Of a stretch of DNA of 64,000 nucleotides, positions 28,717 through 35,526 are shown in pieces. Each line of letters opens with the position of its first letter. The first letter of the stretch is position 1. A program made the position numbers and the translations under genes. The notes under the pieces were generated by a model, which saw only the letters and a program-made list of their open reading frames with translations, was not told the DNA's origin and ran no database searches. Source of the DNA: Paucibacter sp. DJ2R-2 (GTDB taxonomy: Bacteria > Pseudomonadota > Gammaproteobacteria > Burkholderiales > Burkholderiaceae_C); contig NZ_JAJIRT010000001.1 of NCBI RefSeq assembly GCF_025717675.1, forward strand, positions 806,001 to 870,000, written 5' to 3'.

Positions 28717-29064
28717 GGCGGGGCTCCTCGAAGTGGGGGATCAAAAGGCATGACTCCAGCACGACGATCGAGGACGACCCGTTTCGACAGTGCGCACCAG
28801 GAAATTTTCACCGCCAGCAGCTCCCGGCTGCGCCCAAGGAAACCCCGAGCCAAGATCTCAGTGCTGCCCCCAGCAGCGGGCAGCCGAAAGTCAGCAAGTT
28901 GAAGTAGAGCCGCAGTACGCGCCGTGACCGGTTTGAGCCCCACCGCTGCCGCTAGGGGCTTCCCCGAGGTGAAAATGTCTTTTCCAGACAGTAGAGTTGT
29001 GAAACTTGATATTCACTCACTCAACTCGCGAGCCGAAGGGCTGGCGCTGAAAGGGCTCATCGCC
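28717..29064 (+). promoter_or_regulatory. Divergent promoter region with predicted RpiR operator (28970-28986) and accessory site (28999-29016)
   Basis: The 348-nt gap separates the propeller gene (minus) from the cyanophycinase operon (plus). TGAAAATGTCTTTTCCA (28970-28986) matches 11 of the first 13 bases of the site before the TonB receptor gene. GTGAAACTTGATATTCAC (28999-29016) is a second inverted repeat, 5-bp arms with an 8-nt spacer, 12 nt further on. Similar pairs occur near 38.4 and 38.6 kb. Binding by the RpiR protein encoded in this operon is an inference. Confidence 0.5.
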
Positions 29065-30891
29065 ATGCTGAACGGACACCCCGTCTTTTCTTTCAATGCG
29101 GGAGGCACTCTGCGGGCACTGATCGCATGCATTGCCGTTCTCACCGGCGCCGCAGCCCAAGCTCAGGCCAGCCTCGCGCAGCATTGGGATTTCGATGACG
29201 TGCAGGGCACGGCTCTGCCGGCCACTCTCAATTCCGCGCCCAGCGGACTCCTGGGCCAGTGGGGCAGCGCGGTGTTCGGCACTGAGACCAGCGGCACAGG
29301 TGCGCTGCGCATCGGCTACATGGGCACGGCCGTGGCTTACAGCTCAGCGGCCGTCAACATCCCGTCGGCAGACGTCTATGCCCTGACGCTGTCGATGCGC
29401 GCGTGGGACATCAAGAACGGCGGCACAGCCTATGCCGCCAGCACGAGGCCGATCTTCAACTTCGGCTTTCGCACCGGCGCCGGCACCGCCACGTCCGGCG
29501 CCTCGCTGGTTGCGGACCTGCAGTTCAGCGCTACGGCAGCCGGCATCGCCCTCGTGGTGCGCGACTCGCTCAGCAACTTCGCGGTGGGCACCCTTCCGGC
29601 CAAGCTCAGCGGCCCACTCAACATCACGCTCAAGATCGACAAGCGGGTGCTGCCCAACATCTACACGGTGAGCTACAACATCGCGGGCGCCGCCCCGATC
29701 GTCACCAGCTTCACCGCGGCAGCCAATTCAGCGAGCAACACGCGCACGGTCTCGCATGCCGTGCTGGCCGTCAGCGGCAACTTCCCCGGCAGCACCAACA
29801 CGGCATCAGCAGGCCCCAACGTAGCGCCCGAGATCGACAGCCTCTCAGTCAGCTACAACGAGCTCCCAGTCGCGGACGTGCCCGCCGCAAACGGCCGGCC
29901 CAGCCGCAAATCCAATCTGTTGACTTTCCTCGACGGCAACCCGCTGCAAGCTGACAAGCCCACGGTGGGGGGCCCGGCCCTGCTGCTGATGGGAGGTGGC
30001 GCAGAGGTCAACAGTGCCTTCGCCGCCAAGGCCTTTCCCATCATCAATGGCGGCGACATCGTCGTGCTGCGCATCAGCGGCAGCAATGGCTACCAGCCGT
30101 ACTTCTACAACACCATCGTCAATGAGATGCCTGCCGCCTTGCAGGCCTCGCTCAAGCCCAACTCGGTCGAGACCTTGTTCGTCGACACGCGAGAGAAGGC
30201 CAACAGTGCCTATGTCGTCAACTCGGTGGCGCGGGCCAATATGATCTGGATCGCCGGGGGCGACCAATCGGCCTACATCGAAAACTGGCGCGACACCGGC
30301 TTGGCCGCCGCGGTCAAGCAGGCGTATTCACGGGGTGCCGTGGTGGGCGGCACCTCGGCGGGCATGGTGGTCTCATCCGAGTGGATGTACGACCCGGGCG
30401 CGCTGCTGGCCGTGACCAGCGCGGAAGCCGTGGCCAACCCGTACCGTCCCAGCATGATCCTGTCAACGAGCAAGCTCTTCGATCTGCCGCTGGGCTTCAA
30501 CATTCTGGCCGAGCCGCATTTCCAGAACCGTGATCGCATGGGCCGCACGATGGCATTCATGGCACGGCTGCGCAAGGACGCGCGTACTTCGACCATCTAC
30601 GGTGTGGCCCTCGATGAACGCACCTCGCTGTTCATCGACCGCAACAACATCGGCACCTTCCAGCGCGCACCTATCGTCGACGGTAAGGCGGCCGGTGACG
30701 GCTACATCCTGCGCGAGGACCGCCGCAAGACCACGCTGACACAGGTGAGCGCAGGCCTGCCGCTGATCTACCGCAATGTGCAGCGCGTCAAGCTCGCACC
30801 GGGCCAGACCTTCGACTTCGCCCGCGGCTTGTCGGCCCAGCCTGCGCTGAACCTGAGCGTTGAGGGCGCCGTGCCCGCCAACCCCTATTGA
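29065..30891 (+). CDS. Exported cyanophycinase-like S51 peptidase with N-terminal lectin-like domain
   Basis: The protein has 608 residues. The ATG at 29065 is chosen because it puts the signal peptide (LIACIAVLTGAAAQAQA) at a normal distance; the frame is open upstream. Residues about 30-285 form a beta-rich domain (HWDFDDVQGTALPATLN start) resembling concanavalin/LamG folds and sharing sequence with the PEP-CTERM protein that follows. Residues about 310-600 are peptidase S51: LLMGGGAEVNSAF, IWIAGGDQSAY, nucleophile Ser431 in VVGGTSAGM, and EPHFQNRDRMGR in place of the usual DxHFxxRxRxGR. Cyanophycinases cut multi-Arg-poly-Asp to beta-Asp-Arg. First gene of a four-gene operon. Confidence 0.82.
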   Translation: MLNGHPVFSFNAGGTLRALIACIAVLTGAAAQAQASLAQHWDFDDVQGTALPATLNSAPSGLLGQWGSAVFGTETSGTGALRIGYMGTAVAYSSAAVNIPSADVYALTLSMRAWDIKNGGTAYAASTRPIFNFGFRTGAGTATSGASLVADLQFSATAAGIALVVRDSLSNFAVGTLPAKLSGPLNITLKIDKRVLPNIYTVSYNIAGAAPIVTSFTAAANSASNTRTVSHAVLAVSGNFPGSTNTASAGPNVAPEIDSLSVSYNELPVADVPAANGRPSRKSNLLTFLDGNPLQADKPTVGGPALLLMGGGAEVNSAFAAKAFPIINGGDIVVLRISGSNGYQPYFYNTIVNEMPAALQASLKPNSVETLFVDTREKANSAYVVNSVARANMIWIAGGDQSAYIENWRDTGLAAAVKQAYSRGAVVGGTSAGMVVSSEWMYDPGALLAVTSAEAVANPYRPSMILSTSKLFDLPLGFNILAEPHFQNRDRMGRTMAFMARLRKDARTSTIYGVALDERTSLFIDRNNIGTFQRAPIVDGKAAGDGYILREDRRKTTLTQVSAGLPLIYRNVQRVKLAPGQTFDFARGLSAQPALNLSVEGAVPANPY

Positions 30892-30908
30892 ATCGACGTG
30901 CACAAACC

Positions 30909-31697
30909 ATGAAGAACACTCTCCTCGCATTCCTTGCCACGACCCTCTGCGCTGCGGCCACGGCCGCTCCGGTCATCGCCGACTGGCGTTTTGCCGAGGT
31001 CGCAGGCAGCACCCTCAACCAGACCGTCAACGAGGGCAGCGGCCTCAACGGGCCTGGCAGTACCTGGGGCCTGGCCCTGACCGGTTCGGCCACCAACGGC
31101 GCCGGTCAACTCAGCATCGGCAACGACGGCAAGGGCGGCAGTGGCACGCGCTCGGCCTATGCCGACTTCGGCCCCAACTTCGACAGCATCAGCACCGGCA
31201 CGCTGAGCCTGTACGCCAGCATCGCCAATTGGAGCTCCGCTAGTCCCGGCAGCCGGTTCAGCCTGGGCTTCATCGAGGGCAATGACTTCAACACCGCGGC
31301 GTTCAGCCTGTCGGCAACAGCAGGGGGCTTCAACTTGGGCGGCGGCGTCGACGCCTTCGGCGACGGCAGCGTGCTGGCCAGCACGGCCAACCTGGCCGCC
31401 GTCAGCGCACTGACGCTGAGGCTGGACCTGGACCTCGACGCGCTGATGTACTCGGTAGCCTATGACCTGGGCAGTGGCTTCACCAGCCTGGGCAGCGCCT
31501 CGGTCGACTCGCTGACACAGGGCGTCAATTCCCTGTGGCTGGGCGTGGAAGGAGACTTCTCCTCGGCCCCTCTGCTGCTGGACCGCATCTGGGTGACGCC
31601 GGGCAAGACCGTCGCCGCCGTGCCTGAGCCCGGCAGTGCATGGCTGGTGCTGAGCACACTGCTGCTGCTGGCCGTCATGCGTCGACGGGCGAGCTGA
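30909..31697 (+). CDS. PEP-CTERM sorting-domain protein with lectin-like domain
   Basis: The protein has 262 residues; ATG at 30909, 17 nt after the cyanophycinase stop. A signal peptide ends near ATAAP. The body aligns by eye with the N-terminal domain of the preceding enzyme: DWRFAEVAGSTLNQTVN against HWDFDDVQGTALPATLN, a Trp-Gly turn, then LTLRLDLDLDALMYSVAYDL against LNITLKIDKRVLPNIYTVSY. The C-terminus VPEPGSAWLVLSTLLLLAVM plus RRRAS is a PEP-CTERM tail for exosortase processing. It probably places a polymer- or surface-binding module outside the cell next to the secreted enzymes (inference). Confidence 0.85.
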   Translation: MKNTLLAFLATTLCAAATAAPVIADWRFAEVAGSTLNQTVNEGSGLNGPGSTWGLALTGSATNGAGQLSIGNDGKGGSGTRSAYADFGPNFDSISTGTLSLYASIANWSSASPGSRFSLGFIEGNDFNTAAFSLSATAGGFNLGGGVDAFGDGSVLASTANLAAVSALTLRLDLDLDALMYSVAYDLGSGFTSLGSASVDSLTQGVNSLWLGVEGDFSSAPLLLDRIWVTPGKTVAAVPEPGSAWLVLSTLLLLAVMRRRAS

Positions 31698-31701
31698 GGT
31701 C

Positions 31702-33534
31702 ATGCATTGCAGGACTTGGACGCTGGCGGCCGCACTGCTGGGCACGGCCACCGGGGCCGCCGCCGAGCGCGTGGCCAACATCATCATCGGCGGCGGCATG
31801 CAGAACTGCACCAGCAGCAACGCACCGCACCCCGGCAGCGTGCTCAGCCTCAACTGCGCCCTGCCCTGGTTGGAGATCCTTGCGAAGGATCCGGCGCTGG
31901 CCGAACTGAAGCCGGAGCAGGTGCGGTTCGAACCGCTCACCAACAGCGCCGCACCGAGCTACCGCATCGACGCGAACGCACTGGGCAAGCTTGCAGCGCT
32001 ACCCGAAAGCATCCTGCCAAGTGCAAGAAAGCAGGCTGTGCTCGCAGCGCTGAAGGAGCGCCAGGAGTCGCTGGCAGCAGGCGAGTTGCAAGCCCTGTTG
32101 CCGGGCTTGAACCCTAGCGAATGGGCGGCGGTGCTGCACAGCTGCCTGGAACCACAGCCGCGCCCGCCGCGCCGGATACAGGCGCGCAGCGTCGCATACG
32201 TGAGCAATGCGGCGACCGCGGACATCTATCGCAGCCTGGTGTCGGCCGCACGAGAGGTGGCGGGAGGGCGGCAACCGCTGATAGGTTTCGTCACGGCGGC
32301 GAGTGCCAACCCCTTTGCCGAACACGACATCAATTTCTACGCCCTGCGCTCAGCAGGAGCTGAAGTGGTGTGGTTGCCGCTGAGCGGCGCGCTGCGGCGA
32401 GCCCTGAATCAAGGCCAGTGCGAACAGTTGCCGTTGCTGTTCGACGGCTATGCCAACACCGGATCGGCCCTGCGCTCGCAGTTCCATCTGCATCTGGACT
32501 ACCCGGACCTGGCCGCCCAGCAGCGCCGCGCCTGCGAGGACCCCGAGGCTGGCCTCAACGCCGTGCTGCGACGGCTGGACGGCATCTTTCTTGCGGGCGG
32601 CGATCAGGCTCGCTTGCTGGAGAGCCTCGTCAACCTCGATGCGAACGGCCGCCACACCAGCGCGAGCGAGCAGCTGCGAATCCTGCGTCAGCGTCACGCC
32701 GCAGGCAGCCTGGTCGTGGCAGGCAGCAGCGCCGGCAATGCGGCTCAGGCAGGCGGGCATGTGCGCGGCCAGCCGGTGGCCATGATCTCCGGTGGCGAGT
32801 CCTGGCAGGCCTTGGCCAAAGGCTTTGTGCGGGGCCGCGGGCCGACCATCGAGGGCGCTGGCAGTACGGGCGTGACGTATCCGGAGGGCGGCCTCGGCCT
32901 GTTCAGCCTGGGCGCGCTGGACTCCCACTTCTCGCAGCGCGGGCGCGAGGGCCGATTGCTGCGTTTCGTCGCCGACAGCGGTTTGGACTACGGCTTCGGT
33001 GTCGACGAGAACACGGCGCTGCTCGTGGAGCGGCCCAATGCCAAGGGGGCGACGGCCATGCGCGTCATCGGCGCGGGCGGCGTGTTTGTCGTGGACCTGC
33101 GCGCTGCGCGGACGATGAGCACGTCAGACGGCTTCGGCCTAGAGGGCGCCACCATCCACTACCTGCGGGCCGAGGACAGAGCAGCCATCGATGCAGCAGG
33201 ACAGCTGAGCGTGCAGCTCGACCCGACCCGGCCCTTGCTGCCGCGGCTGCCTGACACCCCGGCCGCTCAAATGCTTGATTTGCAGCACCCCGGGGCCATG
33301 AACTTCTTCAAACTAATGCAGGCGATGGGCCGAAGCGGCGCCGCTCTGGCATCGGGGCAGACGGCCCAGGCCCCGAAATTCGACTTCCGCATCGCGCGAA
33401 CGCCCACCAGCGAATTCCGCGCCGCAGGCGACCAGGCGGTCAGCTATGCTCATGTCCGGGTGAGCATAGCCCCCTGCCGTGACGGCTGTCTCACTGCACA
33501 ATCCGCAACCGTGCAGAACAAGAAAGTACCGTAA
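31702..33534 (+). CDS. Second exported cyanophycinase-like S51 peptidase
   Basis: The protein has 610 residues, starting 4 nt after the PEP-CTERM gene. A signal peptide ends around GAAAERV. The fold starts early (VANIIIGGGMQNC) and is then interrupted by about 130 extra residues before the rest of the S51 core: FLAGGDQARL, nucleophile Ser343 in VVAGSSAGNAAQ, and LDSHFSQRGREGRL, the canonical DxHF-x2-R-x-R-x-GRL block. Compared with about 270-residue cytoplasmic CphB, it is more than twice as long, like extracellular CphE-type enzymes. The C-terminal tail after about 560 has two Cys (APCRDGCL) that could pair. Confidence 0.82.
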   Translation: MHCRTWTLAAALLGTATGAAAERVANIIIGGGMQNCTSSNAPHPGSVLSLNCALPWLEILAKDPALAELKPEQVRFEPLTNSAAPSYRIDANALGKLAALPESILPSARKQAVLAALKERQESLAAGELQALLPGLNPSEWAAVLHSCLEPQPRPPRRIQARSVAYVSNAATADIYRSLVSAAREVAGGRQPLIGFVTAASANPFAEHDINFYALRSAGAEVVWLPLSGALRRALNQGQCEQLPLLFDGYANTGSALRSQFHLHLDYPDLAAQQRRACEDPEAGLNAVLRRLDGIFLAGGDQARLLESLVNLDANGRHTSASEQLRILRQRHAAGSLVVAGSSAGNAAQAGGHVRGQPVAMISGGESWQALAKGFVRGRGPTIEGAGSTGVTYPEGGLGLFSLGALDSHFSQRGREGRLLRFVADSGLDYGFGVDENTALLVERPNAKGATAMRVIGAGGVFVVDLRAARTMSTSDGFGLEGATIHYLRAEDRAAIDAAGQLSVQLDPTRPLLPRLPDTPAAQMLDLQHPGAMNFFKLMQAMGRSGAALASGQTAQAPKFDFRIARTPTSEFRAAGDQAVSYAHVRVSIAPCRDGCLTAQSATVQNKKVP

Positions 33535-33536
33535 GC

Positions 33537-34421
33537 ATGGCAAGGTCCCAGTCCAATCGCTCAGGGAGCGCACCGGTTGCAGCGCATCCCTTCGACCGCA
33601 TCCGCGAGTGCGCCAAAGATGCTCCGCCTGCACTGGCGCTGGTGGCGCAGTGGATGCTCAGGCACACGGCGCAGGCCGCCACGCTGACCATCAGCGAGAT
33701 CGCGACCGCCAGCGGGAGCTCGCCGGCCAGTGTGAATCGCCTCGCACGCACCGCCGGCTATCCCGGCTTCGCCGAGCTGAAGGCGGACCTGGCCCTCGTC
33801 ATGCGCGAGACCATTGACCCAGTGCAAAAGCTACGCGATGAGCAGCAGCGCGGCCGGGTGGACCCCTTCGCGCAGTATGTCGCGATGGGTCGCGCCAATG
33901 CCGAGCAGCTGCTCCGCGACAACACCCCCCAGGACATCGCCACCGCCGCCAAGCTGCTGTGCACCAAGGGGCGCATCTACGTGCTGGGCTTCGGTCTGAC
34001 CGCCCATGTCTGCGGCTGGCTGGCTGATGCGCTGACACCCTACAGCCAAGCCGTGACCGCATTGAGCACCAGTGGCGGCACCGAGCAGAGCGCCAGCCGC
34101 ATGAGCAACATCGGCAAGGGTGATGTGCTGGTGGCGATCAGCGTGCCGCGTTACTCGCGCGACACCGCCAACCTGGCTCGTTATGCCCGCGAGCGCGGCG
34201 CCCAGGTTCTGGCCATCATCGATTCGCACGCAGCACCGCTGGCCAACGAGGCCGACTTGCGCTTGCTGGCGTCGGCGGCGCATCCGATGCTGCCATCCAG
34301 CTATGTGGCAGTGCAGCTGCTCTGCGAAGCTCTGGTGGGTGAGGTGATGCGGCGCAACCCGGCGGCGGTCAGCCTGGCCGCCGAACTGACCGAGTCCATC
34401 GCATCGCAGCTGCGCGCTTAG
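33537..34421 (+). CDS. MurR/RpiR-family transcriptional regulator
   Basis: The protein has 294 residues. The N-terminal HTH_6 domain spans about 25-95 (TLTISEIATASGSSPASVNR LARTAGYPGF region). The C-terminal SIS domain spans about 130-260, with GRIYVLGFGLTAHVCGWLAD, STSGGTEQSASRM and VLVAISVPRYSRDTA; SIS domains bind phosphosugars, or other small ligands in this family. It starts 2 nt after the second cyanophycinase, so it is co-transcribed with the genes it probably controls. RpiR proteins act as dimers or tetramers on palindromic sites; three candidate sites are listed in this region. Confidence 0.88.
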   Translation: MARSQSNRSGSAPVAAHPFDRIRECAKDAPPALALVAQWMLRHTAQAATLTISEIATASGSSPASVNRLARTAGYPGFAELKADLALVMRETIDPVQKLRDEQQRGRVDPFAQYVAMGRANAEQLLRDNTPQDIATAAKLLCTKGRIYVLGFGLTAHVCGWLADALTPYSQAVTALSTSGGTEQSASRMSNIGKGDVLVAISVPRYSRDTANLARYARERGAQVLAIIDSHAAPLANEADLRLLASAAHPMLPSSYVAVQLLCEALVGEVMRRNPAAVSLAAELTESIASQLRA

Positions 34422-34587
34422 AGTGCACGCCCCTCGACCGGCCTTGCCACGCTGAACGCGGGCAAGCCCAATAGGTCCCCCCCGGGGGGGCAGCGATACG
34501 AGCGGCATTGAGCAGCCCGCACATCGCCAAGCGGGCCGGCTTGGGGCGGCCCGGCGCTCGACCCGTGTGAACCGCCCTACCGCCTCC
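34422..34587. repeat. Intergenic stretch with C7G7 palindrome and GC-rich repeat
   Basis: Between the convergent rpiR-like and ctlX-like genes. CCCCCCCGGGGGGG stands at 34477-34490 and is followed by CGGCTTGGGGCGGCCCGGCG around 34541-34560, a phrase partly repeated before the GntR gene near 45225-45245 (CGGCTTGGGGCGCCCCGG). No T-tract follows, so a standard terminator is not supported. This looks like a small dispersed GC-rich repeat. Confidence 0.4.
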
Positions 34588-35526
34588 TCAGCGCGGCGTC
34601 AGGTGGATGCCGGCGAGCATGCAGCGAACCGACCCGCCAGCCAGCTCGATGGTGGGCACCGACAACGGCAGCAGCCGCGTCGTGCGCTCGATGACCTGCC
34701 GCTGCTCGGCCGACAAGGCCGCCGCGGCACGGCTCGACAAGGCCAGCACCGGGCCGTCGCGGCCCATCAACTCCAGTGCGTTGCCGGCGAAGTCATTGAT
34801 CTGAGCCTCGCTCAGCGCGATGACATCGCGGCCCGAATCGCGCAGCCGCGCGGCGATCTCGTCGCGCCGCTGCGGGTCCGGGATCATCTCCAGCGCCACC
34901 AGCGCGAAGGCGCCGGCAATGCACATGATGACGTTGGTGTGGTAAACCGCCTGCCCGGCCGAGTCGGTCGCCGTGAAGGCCATGGGCTCGAAGTTGAAGT
35001 GCGTGCAAAAGCGCTCCAGTGCCACCGCGTCGGCGCGGTTGGAGCGGGCGGTGTAGGCCACGCGCTCCACATGGTCCAGCACCATGGCGCCGGTGCCTTC
35101 CAGAAACAGGCCGTCAGCCTCCAGCCCCGAGTAGTCGATCACGTCCTGAACGCGGTAGCGCGCCTTCAGCATCTCGATCACATCGGCCCGGCGCTCGCGG
35201 CGGCGGTTGGACGAGTACATCGGATAAACCGCCACATGCCCGCCGGCATGTGTGGAAAACCAGTTGTTGGGGAAGACCGCGTCGGGTGTGTCGCGCTCGC
35301 CGTGGTCTTCGAAGAGATGCACGGTGACACCCACCGCCTGCAGGCTGGCGGCGACAGCCGTGACTTCGTCGCGCGCCTGGGCCGCCAGCAGCTCGGCGTC
35401 GGCCTGCGCGGCCTGCGACTGGAAGCTGTTGTCGGCTGCGGTCTGCGGGTTGGGGTGGAAATGGTGCGGGCGCACCATCACCACCGCCGCCGGAGCTTGA
35501 AGAGAGCGGGTCACGGCAGGGCTCAC
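34588..35526 (-). CDS. ctlX: CtlX-type citrulline/arginine-processing hydrolase (guanidine-group-modifying fold)
   Basis: The protein has 312 residues. GTG start at 35526 overlaps the TonB-receptor stop (GTGA). Motifs of the GME superfamily are in order: DTPDAVFPNNWFSTH, LEGTGAMVLDH, YHTNVIMCI with the catalytic His, and GGSVRCMLAGIHL with catalytic Cys at about 302. This arrangement matches the family annotated as citrulline utilisation hydrolase (CtlX), related to arginine deiminase and dimethylargininase. Placed with cyanophycin genes, it would process the Arg released from the polymer, or citrulline derived from it (inference). Arginine deiminase activity itself cannot be excluded. Confidence 0.8.
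   Translation of the reverse strand: MSPAVTRSLQAPAAVVMVRPHHFHPNPQTAADNSFQSQAAQADAELLAAQARDEVTAVAASLQAVGVTVHLFEDHGERDTPDAVFPNNWFSTHAGGHVAVYPMYSSNRRRERRADVIEMLKARYRVQDVIDYSGLEADGLFLEGTGAMVLDHVERVAYTARSNRADAVALERFCTHFNFEPMAFTATDSAGQAVYHTNVIMCIAGAFALVALEMIPDPQRRDEIAARLRDSGRDVIALSEAQINDFAGNALELMGRDGPVLALSSRAAAALSAEQRQVIERTTRLLPLSVPTIELAGGSVRCMLAGIHLTPR

Noticed and set aside
28924-29064. Longer N-terminus for the first cyanophycinase
   Set aside because: An upstream start would bury the signal peptide behind about 47 residues and include the predicted operator sites, so ATG 29065 was preferred.
34477-34490. C7G7 palindrome as terminator for rpiR or ctlX
   Set aside because: No T-tract on either side and no loop; listed only as repeat sequence.
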